Shown: positions 25,596 through 35,541, counted from the first letter of the stretch. The stretch is DNA of 64,000 nucleotides from Acidovorax sp. Leaf78 (GCF_001422735.1 NZ_LMLZ01000001.1:369233-433232), one strand, 5' to 3'. Numbers and translations are program-made. The notes: generated from the sequence alone by a model not told the origin.

Positions 25596-26498
25596 TCAGC
25601 CCGCCACAGGCCTTTGCCCCGCCACCGCCTTCACCAGGTCCCACGCGGCCTGCGCGATGGGCGACAGGGCGCGGTTGCGGCGGTGCACCAGCATGACCTC
25701 GCGGTCCACGCGCGGCGCCAGCGGGCGCACGGCCAGCCGGGCCAGGCCTTCGGGCGGCAGGGCGAGGGTGGGGATGACGGAGATGCCCAGGCCGGTATCG
25801 AGCATGCGAAAGATGGTGGTGGGGTGGCCCACTTCTTGTGCGACGGTGTAGGCCACGCCGTGCTCGGCCAGGGCGCGGTCGATCAGGCGGCGGCTGCCGG
25901 AGTCGTGGTCCAGCAGCACCAGCGGCTCGCCCTGCAGGTCGGTCCAGCGCACGGTGCGCTTGCGCGCCAGTCGGTGGCCGGGCGGGCAGGCCAGGCAAAA
26001 CGGCTCGGTCAGGATGGTCTCGCAGTGCAGCGCATCCTGCTCGCCGGGGTCGATCACCACGCCGAAGTCCACCTCGCCCGACAGCACGCTGGCCAGCACC
26101 GCGCTCTGCATGCGGTCCAGCAGCACCAGGTCCAACCCGGGCAGACGGGTGTGGGCCTGGGCGATGCAGTCGGGCAGCAGGTTGGCCGACAGCGTCGGGC
26201 TGCTGGCCACCCGCACCCGGCCGCGCCGCTCGGTGGCCATCTCCTGTACGTCCTGCAGGGTGCTTTCCAGCTCTTCCAGCACGCGCGGCAGGCGGGCCGC
26301 CAGGCGCTGGCCGGCGTCGGTCAGCGTGACCTCGCGGGTGGTGCGGTTGAGCAATTGCAGCCCCATCTGCGCCTCCAGCTCGGTGATGCAGCGGCTCACG
26401 GCGGGTTGCGTCAGGCCCACGGCGTCGCCGGTGCGGCTGAAGTTGCGCGTCGCGGCCACGGACTGGAAGACGTGCAGTTGGCGCAGGGTCACATTCAT
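25596..26498 (-). CDS. LysR family transcriptional regulator
   Basis: This 300-residue regulator carries the N-terminal helix-turn-helix (about 3-62: LRQLHVFQSVAATRNFSRTGDAVGLTQPAVSRCITELEAQMGLQLLNRTTREVTLTDAG) and a C-terminal effector domain. It is divergent from the bile-acid symporter gene with about 140 bp between the two starts, and LysR proteins usually control such a divergent neighbour. The 82 bp between it and the convergent flagellin gene hold no clear terminator. The effector is unknown; an organic acid carried by the symporter is a reasonable guess. Confidence 0.92.
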   Translation of the reverse strand: MNVTLRQLHVFQSVAATRNFSRTGDAVGLTQPAVSRCITELEAQMGLQLLNRTTREVTLTDAGQRLAARLPRVLEELESTLQDVQEMATERRGRVRVASSPTLSANLLPDCIAQAHTRLPGLDLVLLDRMQSAVLASVLSGEVDFGVVIDPGEQDALHCETILTEPFCLACPPGHRLARKRTVRWTDLQGEPLVLLDHDSGSRRLIDRALAEHGVAYTVAQEVGHPTTIFRMLDTGLGISVIPTLALPPEGLARLAVRPLAPRVDREVMLVHRRNRALSPIAQAAWDLVKAVAGQRPVAG

Positions 26499-26639
26499 GC
26501 GGCCGAATCATAAATCCATCAGAGAAATCCATTTCTCTTTGGAATGCGCAGCTTGTCCAATAGCGCCATCGCCCGCTGCTGCGCCCCGCCTGGTGCCAGC
26601 TTTCGGTTAGATCCGCGTGTTTTTTTCGATGGTATTTCC

Positions 26640-27659
26640 ATGGCCCGTTCCCGATTCCTCCCCGACAACTTCACCCTGGCCCTGCTTTGCACTGTGGCCC
26701 TGGCCAGCGTGCTGCCCGCATCGGGCGCTGCCGCGCAGGCGCTGGAGGCCACCACCGTGGCGGCCGTGGCGCTGCTGTTCTTCTTGCACGGCGCCAAGCT
26801 CTCGCGCGATGCCATCGTGGCGGGTCTGTCGCACTGGCGGCTGCACCTGGTGGTGGTGGGCACCACGTTCGTGCTGTTCCCGCTGCTGGGCTGGGCGCTG
26901 CGGCCGGTGCTGCTGCCGCTCGTCACGCCGCAGCTGTACACCGGGGTGCTCTACCTGTGCGTGCTGCCGGCCACGGTGCAGTCGGCCATTGCGTTCACTG
27001 CCGTGGCGCGGGGCAACATGCCGGCAGCGATCTGCAGCGCGTCGGCGTCCACGCTGCTGGGCATCGTGATCACGCCGATGCTGGTGGGACTGCTGCTGCC
27101 CGAGGCGCAGGCCCATGGCGCCGCGGCGCAGGACGGCACGCTGGCCAACATCGGCCGCATCATGCTGCAGCTGCTCGTGCCCTTTGTGGCGGGGCACCTG
27201 CTGCGGCCCTGGATCGGCGGGTTCGTGCAGCGCCGGGCGGCGGTGCTCAAGGTCGTGGACCAGGGCTCGATCCTGCTGGTGGTCTACACGGCCTTCAGCG
27301 CGGCGGTGGTGCAGGGCCTGTGGCGGCAACTGCCGTGGCCCGCGCTGCTGGGCCTGGTGGTGGTGTGCGCGGTGCTGCTGGCGCTGGCCCTCGGCCTGAC
27401 CACCTGGGCCGCACGGCGCATGGGGCTTTCGACCGAGGACGAGATCACGCTGGTGTTCTGCGGCTCCAAGAAGAGCCTGGCCAGCGGGGTGCCCATGGCC
27501 AAGGTGCTGTTCGCCTCCCACGCGGTGGGGGCCATCGTGCTGCCGCTCATGGTGTTTCACCAGATGCAGCTGATGGTGTGCGCGGTGCTGGCCCAGCGCT
27601 ATGCGCGACGCACCTCGCCGAATGAAGTTGCTATTAAAAATGTGGCTGCCAGCGCTTGA
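26640..27659 (+). CDS. Bile acid:sodium symporter (YfeH-like) family protein
   Basis: The 339-residue protein has about ten transmembrane helices in the SBF fold. Typical stretches are TVAAVALLFFLHGAKLSRDAI near residue 40, LPATVQSAIAFTAVARGNMPAAICSASASTLLG and ITLVFCGSKKSLASGVPMAKVLF; the last is the second crossover region and is specific to the YfeH branch. Substrates of this branch are unknown and need not be bile acids. The final codons (VAIKNVAASA) and the TGA stop come from a family-1 palindromic repeat, so the tail was changed by that element. It is divergent from a LysR gene, probably its regulator. Confidence 0.9.
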   Translation: MARSRFLPDNFTLALLCTVALASVLPASGAAAQALEATTVAAVALLFFLHGAKLSRDAIVAGLSHWRLHLVVVGTTFVLFPLLGWALRPVLLPLVTPQLYTGVLYLCVLPATVQSAIAFTAVARGNMPAAICSASASTLLGIVITPMLVGLLLPEAQAHGAAAQDGTLANIGRIMLQLLVPFVAGHLLRPWIGGFVQRRAAVLKVVDQGSILLVVYTAFSAAVVQGLWRQLPWPALLGLVVVCAVLLALALGLTTWAARRMGLSTEDEITLVFCGSKKSLASGVPMAKVLFASHAVGAIVLPLMVFHQMQLMVCAVLAQRYARRTSPNEVAIKNVAASA

Positions 27660-27684
27660 TGGACAAGCGCTGGAGGCTCAAAAG
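27627..27684 (+). repeat. Family-1 repeat, copy E (supplies stop codon of the symporter)
   Basis: GCTATT...GTGGC is followed by a perfect 10-bp hairpin CCAGCGCTTG (27649-27658) with CAAGCGCTGG (27664-27673). The TGA in CTTGATGG (27657-27659) is the stop codon of the upstream gene. Confidence 0.8.
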
Positions 27685-27686
27685 GC

Positions 27687-29342
27687 TCAAGCCTGTTCGT
27701 TCATCGTGCGCAGCCGGCTGGGCGCCAGCGCTCCGGCCGATTCCAGGATGGGGTAGGCCACGGAGCACAGCAGCGAGTTGATGCGCTTGAGCTCGCTGAT
27801 CAGGTCGATGTGCAGCGAGCTGGTCTCGATGCTCTGCACCGTGTTGTCCGACAGGCGCGCCAGGTGGGTGGCCGAGTAGGCATGCTCCAGGTCGCGGAAA
27901 CGGGCTTTTTCTTCCAGCAGCTTTTGCGCGTCGCGCACGCTGCCGTTGAGGAACACGCTCATCGCCAGCCGCAGGTTGTCGATCAGGCGCGCGTGCAGCT
28001 CGGTGATCTCTTCCATGCCGGCTTCGGAGAACTGGCGGCCCTTCTTGATCTTCTTGTCTTCGATGTCGATGAGCACGCGCTCGATGATGTCGCCGATCTG
28101 CTCCATGTTGATCGTGAAGCTGATGATGTCCGCCCAGCGCCGGCCCTCGCGCTCGTCCAGCGCCTCGCGCGAGATCTTGGTCATGTAGTACTTGATGGCC
28201 GAATACAGCCCGTCCACCTCGTCGTCGAGCTTGCGCAGGTCTTCGGCCAGCTTGATGTCGTCGGTGCGGATCACCTTGTGCAGGCCCAGCAGCATCGACT
28301 CGACCACGTCGGCCTGGTGCAGCGCCTCGCGCGCGGCGCACGAGATGGCCAGCGACGGCGTGGCCAGGGCCGAAGGGTCCAGGTGCTGCGGGCGTGCGCC
28401 GGCCGCGGCCTGCGTCTTTTCCTGCGGCAGCAGGCGCTGCACCACCCGCGCCACGGTGCCCGTGAGGCCGATGCAGACGATGCCCACCACGACGTTGAAC
28501 GCCAGGTGGAACAGCACCACCAGCGCGGCGATCTCGGGCACATAGGGCCGCACGTGCTGCAGCCACAGGCCGGTGAGCGGCGTCATGATGACCACGCCGA
28601 TGATCTTGAAGAACAGGTTGCCCAGCGGCACCTGGCGCGTCTGGACGTTGGCCTTCATGGTCGTCAGCACCGCCAGCACGCCGCTGCCCAGGTTGGCGCC
28701 CAGCACCAGGCCCAGCGCCACGTCGGGCGGTATGCCGCCCGAACCCGCCAGCGCCGCGGTGAGCAGCACAGTGGCCAGGCTGGAATACGCCACGATGGCC
28801 AGCACCGCGCCGGTGAAGATCTCCAGCAGCAGGTCGCTGGTCAGTGCGCCGAGCAGGGTGCGCACGGTGGGCGACTGGGTGAGCACGGTGGTCGATTCGG
28901 TGATGAGGCGCAGCGCCAGCAGCATCAGTCCCAGGCCGATCAGCACGCGCCCCACGCGGCCCGTGGCGGTGTCCTTGCGCGAGATGAACAGCACCACGCC
29001 CACGAAGATGAACAGCGGCGACAGCCACGACAGGTCCATCGAGAACACCACCGCCATCACGCTCGTGCCCACGTCGGCACCCAGCATCACCGCCAGCGCG
29101 GCGGGCAGGCCCACCAGGCCCTGGCCGACGAACGAGGACACGATGAGCGCCGTGGCCGTGCTGGACTGCACCACCGCCGTCACCCCGATGCCCGAGAGCA
29201 CGGCGGTGAACCGGCTGCTGACGCTGTGGGCCAGCAACTGCCGCAGGTTGGCGCCGAACACGCGCAGGATGCCGGTGCGCACCAGGTGGGTGCCCCAGAT
29301 CAGCAGCGACACCGCTGCCAACAGATTCAAGAGATGCTTCAT
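27687..29342 (-). CDS. Na/Pi cotransporter family protein with PhoU-like domain
   Basis: This 551-residue protein has the NptA/YjbB layout: two inverted Na/Pi repeats (about 1-140 and 165-310) and a cytoplasmic PhoU-like helical domain (about 345-520). Repeat 1 shows the QSSTAT signature (GVTAVVQSSTATALIVSSFVG). The matching spot in repeat 2 reads YSSLAT, so the first Gln is replaced. The family moves phosphate with sodium, often outward in bacteria. A strong Pho box lies about 210 bp upstream, in the opposite orientation. The gene follows the phosphodiesterase gene on the same strand after 349 bp. Confidence 0.92.
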   Translation of the reverse strand: MKHLLNLLAAVSLLIWGTHLVRTGILRVFGANLRQLLAHSVSSRFTAVLSGIGVTAVVQSSTATALIVSSFVGQGLVGLPAALAVMLGADVGTSVMAVVFSMDLSWLSPLFIFVGVVLFISRKDTATGRVGRVLIGLGLMLLALRLITESTTVLTQSPTVRTLLGALTSDLLLEIFTGAVLAIVAYSSLATVLLTAALAGSGGIPPDVALGLVLGANLGSGVLAVLTTMKANVQTRQVPLGNLFFKIIGVVIMTPLTGLWLQHVRPYVPEIAALVVLFHLAFNVVVGIVCIGLTGTVARVVQRLLPQEKTQAAAGARPQHLDPSALATPSLAISCAAREALHQADVVESMLLGLHKVIRTDDIKLAEDLRKLDDEVDGLYSAIKYYMTKISREALDEREGRRWADIISFTINMEQIGDIIERVLIDIEDKKIKKGRQFSEAGMEEITELHARLIDNLRLAMSVFLNGSVRDAQKLLEEKARFRDLEHAYSATHLARLSDNTVQSIETSSLHIDLISELKRINSLLCSVAYPILESAGALAPSRLRTMNEQA

Positions 29343-29691
29343 GAGTAAACGCTAACTTTTCTTCTTTTTGTGCCTGCACTGCGCCGCGTGCCATATGCGC
29401 TGCCGCTGCCTGGGGGCAGGGCGGGCAGGGCAGCGATGGCACCCTGGGGCAGGCTTGTGGAGTGGCCCGGAGCGGGCGCGGAAAAGCTTTGCGAGCCAGA
29501 AAGGCTGTGCCGCTGGAACAACGGCAGAACGCAAACCATGAAAGCGCCCGTTTTAGTCACAAAACTGTCACATTACGGACGCCCTAGCATACCCGTGAAT
29601 CCATCACGCAGGAACCATGCCCATGACAGGGCAAGGTATGTTGCGCCGGGCGGGGCCGCAGAACGGGCGTTGCACCCCCTGCGGCGGCGAC
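29343..29691. other. Intergenic region between Na/Pi gene and phosphodiesterase gene
   Basis: This 349-bp gap holds one strong signal, the Pho box at 29553-29572. A TAGCAT -10-like hexamer follows at about 29585-29590, and a GCAGGA-ATG start context at 29608-29619 on the plus strand opens a frame antisense to the phosphodiesterase gene. I see no convincing protein gene. Confidence 0.5.
29553..29572 (+). promoter_or_regulatory. PhoB binding site (Pho box)
   Basis: TTAGTCACAAAACTGTCACA matches the two 7-bp CTGTCAC-like units separated by four AT-rich bases. On the plus strand it points away from the Na/Pi gene. Regulation of that gene, or of a rightward transcript, under phosphate starvation is inferred. 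Confidence 0.7.
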
Positions 29692-30525
29692 TCAGTCGAT
29701 CAGCTGGCCGGCCTCGTGGAAGGGGTAGGGCCCCTCGTGCACGCCGCTGGCTGCGGTGTGGCTCACCAGCCGGCCGCCCTCGGGCAGCGCATGCACCGCG
29801 AACCCGGGCGGCTCCAGCGTCCAGGCCGACGTGGCGTCGGGCGCCAGGTCCAGGCAGACCTGGTGGGCGGGCGAGGGCGCGGTCATTGCGATGGCGCCGC
29901 CAAAGCGCACCTGGATGCTGCGGTGCAGATGGCCGCAGATGACGCGCTCCACGTTCGGGTGGCGGGCCACGAGGGCCTCCAATTCCGCCGCGCCGCTCAG
30001 CAGCCCGATGGCGTCCATGTGGCCGATCAGCGTCTGGAACGGCGGGTGGTGCATCGCGATCACCACGGGGCGGTGGCGGTGCGCGTCGAGCGCATCGGCC
30101 AGCCAGGCCAGGCGTTCACGGCACAGGCTGCCCTCGCTGGCGCCGGGCACCACGGTATCGAGCGCGATCAGGGTCATGCCGCCCACCGGCACGCAGTACT
30201 GCACGAAGCCCTCCGTGCCCAGGTAGGTGTGCTGCGGAAAGCTCTGGCGCAGCTGGGTGCGCTCGTCGTGGTTGCCCGGCAGCAGGTACGTGGGCAGGGG
30301 CCCGAGCGGCGCCAGCAGCGCGCGCAGGTGCTCGTACTCGGCAGCGCGGCCAAAGTCCGTCAGGTCGCCGGTGATGACCAGCGCGTCGGCCCGCTGCGGC
30401 AGGCGCAGCATGGTCTGCACCGCTTGGGCCAGGTAGGGGGCGGTGTTGATGCGGCCGTAGGCCAGGCGCCCGGGTTCGCGGATGTGCGGGTCGGACAGTT
30501 GCAGCAGCAAGGTGGTCATGGGCAT
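29692..30525 (-). CDS. GpdQ/CpdA-like metallophosphoesterase (phosphodiesterase)
   Basis: The 277-residue product has the calcineurin-type metal motifs in order: LSDPHI near residue 10, GDLTDFG, GNHDE, a His in AMHHPPF and CGHLHRS. These bind two metal ions. The sequence resembles glycerophosphodiesterase GpdQ and 3',5'-cAMP phosphodiesterase CpdA. Position at the end of an ABC-importer operon favours hydrolysis of an imported phosphodiester over cAMP control. It follows the ATPase gene by about 12 bp. ATG codons at 30525 and 30519 are both possible starts; neither has a strong Shine-Dalgarno, so coupling to the upstream stop is likely. Confidence 0.88.
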   Translation of the reverse strand: MPMTTLLLQLSDPHIREPGRLAYGRINTAPYLAQAVQTMLRLPQRADALVITGDLTDFGRAAEYEHLRALLAPLGPLPTYLLPGNHDERTQLRQSFPQHTYLGTEGFVQYCVPVGGMTLIALDTVVPGASEGSLCRERLAWLADALDAHRHRPVVIAMHHPPFQTLIGHMDAIGLLSGAAELEALVARHPNVERVICGHLHRSIQVRFGGAIAMTAPSPAHQVCLDLAPDATSAWTLEPPGFAVHALPEGGRLVSHTAASGVHEGPYPFHEAGQLID

Positions 30526-30537
30526 GTGTGGCAAGAG

Positions 30538-31594
<1,057 letters not shown>

Positions 31595-31605
<11 letters not shown>

Positions 31606-32392
31606 GGTGTTTCTCGATGAAGGTGCCGACGGCCTGCAGGCCCCACAGCACGGGCAGGATGACGATCAAAAAGACCAGCGTGTAGGCGGAGCCGATCTCG
31701 ATGCGCATGGAGGCATAGCTGTCCGCCAGGCCCACGGGCAGGGTGCGCGTGAGCGGGGTGTGCAGCATCCAGGTGAGGTTGAACTCGCCCACGGAGAGCG
31801 TGAACACCATCAGGCTGCCCGCCACGATGGCCGGCAGCACGGCGGGCACCAGCACCCCGAGAAAGCGCTGCGCGAAGCTGGCTCCCAGCGAGCGCGCCGC
31901 TTCTTCGAGCGAGCGCAGCTCGTCCTTCTGGAAGGCCGAACCCACGGTGCGCACCATGAAGGGCAGCGTGAACACCATGTGCCCGACGAGGATGAAGGCT
32001 AAGCTCTGGCGAAAGCCCGATAGCGTGCCGTAGGCCAGGATCAGCGCCAGCGCGCTGGCCAGCCCGGGCACCGCCACGGGCAGGGTGAGCAGCTCCTCGA
32101 AGAGGCGCGCCCAGCGCGAGCGGCTGCGCGCCAGCGCATAGGCGCAGGGCACACCGATGAGCAGGTTGCCCGCCACGCACAGCAGCGCCAGCAGCAGCGA
32201 TGCGCCCACCGTGCCGCCGTAGTTCTCCCACACCTCGCCGAGCCAGCGCAGCGTGAGCCCGCTTTTGAGGCCCACGCTGTAGTTGTTCACCAGCCCGGCC
32301 AGGACCGACAGCGCAATGGGCGCCAGCATGAACAGGGCCACCAGCGCGGTGAGCGCCACCAGGGACCAGGGGGCTTGTCGTGCGTTTCTCAT
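31595..32392 (-). CDS. ABC importer permease (second)
   Basis: A 265-residue inner-membrane protein with six helices and the EAA loop (SLEEAARSLGASFAQRFLGVLVPAVLPAI) that docks the ATPase. It pairs with the permease encoded at 32573. The ATG at 32392 gives a short cytoplasmic tail before the first helix (WSLVALTALVALFMLAPIALSVL). Longer in-frame starts at 32422 and 32494 would read into a dispersed repeat, so the shorter form is preferred. The 180-bp gap from the first permease gene is unusual inside an ABC operon and is filled by a family-2 repeat. The end overlaps the ATPase start. Confidence 0.88.
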
Positions 32393-32452
32393 GGTGGATG
32401 TATCAGTTATCGATGCCGCCATCGCGTTGCCCACGACGCTTGAAACTGGCGC

Positions 32453-32564
32453 GGCCAAGGCCAGTGCTCCCGTGCAAGGGCCGCCCCGCCGCACCGGGAG
32501 CGTCCCCCTCCCGACTCGCGCAGCGAGGCGAGAGAGGGGGAAGGCGCGAAGCGACTCAGGGGGT
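32453..32564 (-). repeat. Family-2 repeat inside the ABC operon
   Basis: Read on the minus strand it begins CCCCCTGAGTCGCTTCGCG and contains the AGGGGGACGC block. Its 19-base segment GCAAGGGCCGCCCCGCCGC (32475-32493) recurs at 57023-57041. It separates the two permease genes and could form hairpins that alter downstream expression. Confidence 0.65.
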
Positions 32565-32572
32565 GTTTCATT

Positions 32573-33397
32573 TCAGAAGGCCGCGGTGCCGGATGCGCGG
32601 CGCGCCGCCCAGAGCACCAGCCAGGTGATCAGCCCCAGCGTGATCGACAGGCTGGCCGCCAGCGCGAAGTTGGCGTAGTTGGTGAACTCGTTGTAGATGG
32701 TGATGGGCAGCACCTCGAACTTGCTGGCCAGCGTGAAGGCCGTGCCGAAGGCGCCCATGGCGGTGGCGAAGACGATGGCCCCGCAGGCCAGCGTGGTGGC
32801 GGCCAGCTCGGGCAGCCACACGTCGCGCGCCACGCGCCAGCGCGAGGCACCGAGCGAGCGGGCGGCTTCTTCCAGTGCCGCGTCCATGGCGCCCGCCGCC
32901 GCAGTGTAGGTGGCGATGGCGCGCGGCAGCGAGAAATACAGGTAGGCCAGGAACAGGCCGGTGAGCCCGTAGGCGAAGGTGGTGCGGCCCAGGCCCAGGT
33001 GGTCCGAGAGGTCGGCGACCAGCCCCTGGCGGCCGCCCAGCAGGATCATGAAGAAGCCCACGATGACACCCGGGAACGACAGTGGCAGCGTGAGCAGCGA
33101 CATCAGCAGCTGCCGCCCGCGAAAGCGCTGGCGCGCCAGCGTGATGCCCACCAGCGCGCCGAGCACCAGCGTGGCCAGCGTGACGGCGAGCGACAGGCCC
33201 AGGGTCTGCAGCAGGCTCTGCAGGTAGCGGGCATTCGTCAGCACGGCGAAGTAGTTGGCCCAGCCCTTGCCGGCCGGCAGCGCCAGCAGCAGGGCCACGG
33301 GCAGCAGCCAGAAGGCCGCGAAGAAGGCCACGGCAGGGGCTGCGCAGGCGAGCAGCAGCGCGCGCGAGGGAGCGAAGCCGTGGCGCATGGGGCTCAC
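32573..33397 (-). CDS. ABC importer permease (first)
   Basis: A 274-residue membrane protein with six helices and the EAA loop (DAALEEAARSLGASRWRVARDVWLPEL). It forms the membrane channel with the second permease. Its GTG start overlaps the stop codon of the binding-protein gene (GTGA, four bases), so translation is coupled; an ATG nine bases later is an alternative. The helices around 120-185 (GVIVGFFMILLGGRQG and YGLTGLFLAYLYFSLP) fit the CysTW/iron-type fold. Confidence 0.88.
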   Translation of the reverse strand: MSPMRHGFAPSRALLLACAAPAVAFFAAFWLLPVALLLALPAGKGWANYFAVLTNARYLQSLLQTLGLSLAVTLATLVLGALVGITLARQRFRGRQLLMSLLTLPLSFPGVIVGFFMILLGGRQGLVADLSDHLGLGRTTFAYGLTGLFLAYLYFSLPRAIATYTAAAGAMDAALEEAARSLGASRWRVARDVWLPELAATTLACGAIVFATAMGAFGTAFTLASKFEVLPITIYNEFTNYANFALAASLSITLGLITWLVLWAARRASGTAAF

Positions 33398-34407
33398 TTC
33401 ACTTCTGCGAGGTAGCGGTCCGAGAACGCCTTCTGCACGGCAGCCATGCGGCCGTAGTCCACCGTCTTGGCACGCGCGTAGTCACTGGCGGGCAGGAAGC
33501 GCGCCTGCACCTCCTTGGGCATGGCGCTGGCGCGCACCGGGCGCAGGTAGGCATTGGCCCACAGCGCCTGGCCTTCGTCGGACAGCACGAAGTCCAGCAC
33601 CTTCTTGCCCTCGGCGGCGTGGGGCGCGCCGGCCACCAGGCTCATCACATAGGGCACCACCAGCGTGCCTTCGGCAGGGATCACGAACTGCACGTTGGCC
33701 TGGTCCTTGTACTTGGCGCGGTAGGCGTTGAAGTCGTAGTCGAGCAGGATCGCGATCTCGCCCGAGAGCACGCGCGCGTACGAGGTCTGCTTGGGCACGA
33801 TGGGCTCGTTCTTCTGCAGCGCCTTGAAGTAGTCGATGCCGGGGCCGAAGTTCTCCAGCGTGCCGCCGCGCGCCTGGTTGGCAGCCACAGCGCCCACGTA
33901 GCCCACAAAGGCCGAGGCCGGGTCCAGATAGCCGATCAGGCCCTTGTAGTCGGGCTTGAGCAGGTCGGCCCACGACTGCGGCACGGGCTTGCCCTTGAGC
34001 GCGTCCACGTTGACCATGAAGCCGAGCGTGCCCGAATGGATGGTGAACCAGTGGCCGGCCGGGTCCTTGAGGCCGTCGGGGATGTCCTTCCACGCGGCGG
34101 GCTGGTAGGGCGCGACCAGGCCGTCCTTTTGCGCCTGGATGGCGAAGGTCACGCCGAGATACGTCACGTCGGCCACGGGGCGGGCCTTCTCGGCCGTCAT
34201 CTGCGCGAGCGACTGGCCGGAGTTCTTGTTGTCCGGCGGCACGGTGACGCCGGTCCTGGCCTTGATGGCCTTGATCTGGCTGCCCCAGTCGGCCCACTCC
34301 GGCGGGCAGTTGTAGCAGATGGCTGTTTGTGCCATGGCGGTGCCGGCGGCGGCCAGGCCGAAGGCCAGTGCGGCGGCGCGCATGAAATGGGTGAGCGTGT
34401 ATTTCAT
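33394..34407 (-). CDS. ABC importer periplasmic substrate-binding protein
   Basis: The 337-residue protein starts with a signal peptide (MKYTLTHFMRAAALAFGLAA..., cleaved near AMAQ, about 25). A two-lobed fold of the iron/thiamine/phosphonate binding-protein class follows, with VPPDNKNSGQSLAQMTAEK near the first ligand loop and IGYLDPASAFVGYVGAV, SYARVLSGEIAILLDYDFNAYRAKYK and VPYVMSLVAGAPHAAEG in the second lobe. The early CYNC pair near residues 30-33 is uncommon and may be a disulfide or a metal site. It is the first structural gene after the LacI regulator, 61 bp downstream. The substrate is inferred to be a phosphodiester or phosphonate from the phosphodiesterase in the operon. Confidence 0.87.
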   Translation of the reverse strand: MKYTLTHFMRAAALAFGLAAAGTAMAQTAICYNCPPEWADWGSQIKAIKARTGVTVPPDNKNSGQSLAQMTAEKARPVADVTYLGVTFAIQAQKDGLVAPYQPAAWKDIPDGLKDPAGHWFTIHSGTLGFMVNVDALKGKPVPQSWADLLKPDYKGLIGYLDPASAFVGYVGAVAANQARGGTLENFGPGIDYFKALQKNEPIVPKQTSYARVLSGEIAILLDYDFNAYRAKYKDQANVQFVIPAEGTLVVPYVMSLVAGAPHAAEGKKVLDFVLSDEGQALWANAYLRPVRASAMPKEVQARFLPASDYARAKTVDYGRMAAVQKAFSDRYLAEVK

Positions 34408-34468
34408 CGAAGACTCCTGTGGGACAAGGGGAGGTGGAGGTGGCGGGGGACGGGGTGAGAACGGGAAG

Positions 34469-35461
34469 TCATGCGTGCGCGCACGACTCACCGGTGCGAA
34501 AGTGGTGGGGCAGGGTCAGCCCTGCATCGGGTGCCAATGGCGTGCCGCTGGCCATGGCCTGCACCAGCAGTTGCACGCTGCAGCGGCCGATGTCGGCATT
34601 GGGCTGGGCCACGGTGCTCAACATGGGGGTGAGGTCCTCGCCCAGGGCGATGCCGTCAAAGCCCACCACGCTCAGGTCGCGCGGCACGGCCAGCCCGGCC
34701 AGGTGCGCCGCGCGGATGCTGCGGATGGCCAGCAGGTCGTTGGAGCAGACCAGTGCCGTGGGGCGATCAGGGCCCTGCAGCAGAGCGGTGACGTCTTGCA
34801 CCGCGGTTTCGATGAAGGGCACTTCGAGCACCCGCCCGACGGGAAGGCCGGCGGCTGCCATGCCGCTGTGAAAGCCGCGGCTGCGCTGCTGCGCCCGGTC
34901 GGACGCGGCGAGCTGGCCGCTGACCATGGTGATGCGCCGGTGCCCGAGCGAGACCAGGTGCGCCACCCGCTCGGCCACGGCCTGCTCGCCGTCCACCGAC
35001 ACGCAGGGGTGGTCCGGGTGCCGGTTATAGACCAGCACGTAGGGCAGGCCCGCTTCGGCCAGGCGCTGCAGCGCGCTCGACGTGGCCGGGTTGGAGACCA
35101 CGAGGACCATGCCGTCCACATTGCCGGCCAGGAGCAGGTGCACGGCGCGGTCTTCCTGAGCGATCTGGTAGTCGGTGGCAAACGGCAGGATGGCGTAGCC
35201 GGCAGCGACGGCGGCCTGCGCCAGGCCCTGCAGGCATTCGGCGAACACGGGGTTGAGCAGGGTGGGCAGCACCACGCCGATCACGCGGCTGCGCTGGGTG
35301 CGCAGGGTGCGCGCGCTGGCGTTGGGCAGGTAGCCCAGCGCCTGGGCGACCTGCTCCACATGCTCGCGCGTGGCCGGCGTCACCTTGTCGGGCAGATTGA
35401 AGACCCGCGACACGGTGGCGACCGACACGCCCGCCTGGCGGGCCACGTCCTGAATGCTCAT
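34469..35461 (-). CDS. LacI family transcriptional regulator
   Basis: This 330-residue repressor-type protein has the LacI helix-turn-helix (about 1-50: MSIQDVARQAGVSVATVSRV, hinge PNASARTLRT) and a periplasmic-binding-like effector domain from about 60. The palindrome TGTAAACGTTTACA lies 15 bp upstream of its start, a sequence typical of LacI-family operators, so it probably represses itself and the downstream ABC operon until a substrate-derived ligand binds. The lspA terminator separates it from the upstream operon. The effector is unknown. Confidence 0.93.
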   Translation of the reverse strand: MSIQDVARQAGVSVATVSRVFNLPDKVTPATREHVEQVAQALGYLPNASARTLRTQRSRVIGVVLPTLLNPVFAECLQGLAQAAVAAGYAILPFATDYQIAQEDRAVHLLLAGNVDGMVLVVSNPATSSALQRLAEAGLPYVLVYNRHPDHPCVSVDGEQAVAERVAHLVSLGHRRITMVSGQLAASDRAQQRSRGFHSGMAAAGLPVGRVLEVPFIETAVQDVTALLQGPDRPTALVCSNDLLAIRSIRAAHLAGLAVPRDLSVVGFDGIALGEDLTPMLSTVAQPNADIGRCSVQLLVQAMASGTPLAPDAGLTLPHHFRTGESCAHA

Positions 35462-35476
35462 GGAACCTCGTTGCTA

Positions 35477-35490
35477 TGTAAACGTTTACA
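35477..35490. promoter_or_regulatory. LacI-family operator
   Basis: TGTAAACGTTTACA is a perfect 14-bp palindrome with a central CG, the usual geometry of LacI/GalR sites. It lies 15 bp before the LacI ATG and so can block transcription of the regulator and the importer operon. Confidence 0.8.
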
Positions 35491-35541
35491 TTGGAACGAG
35501 GCCGTGTGACGCCGGTATGACCGGGCGCGGTGCCGGCCATG

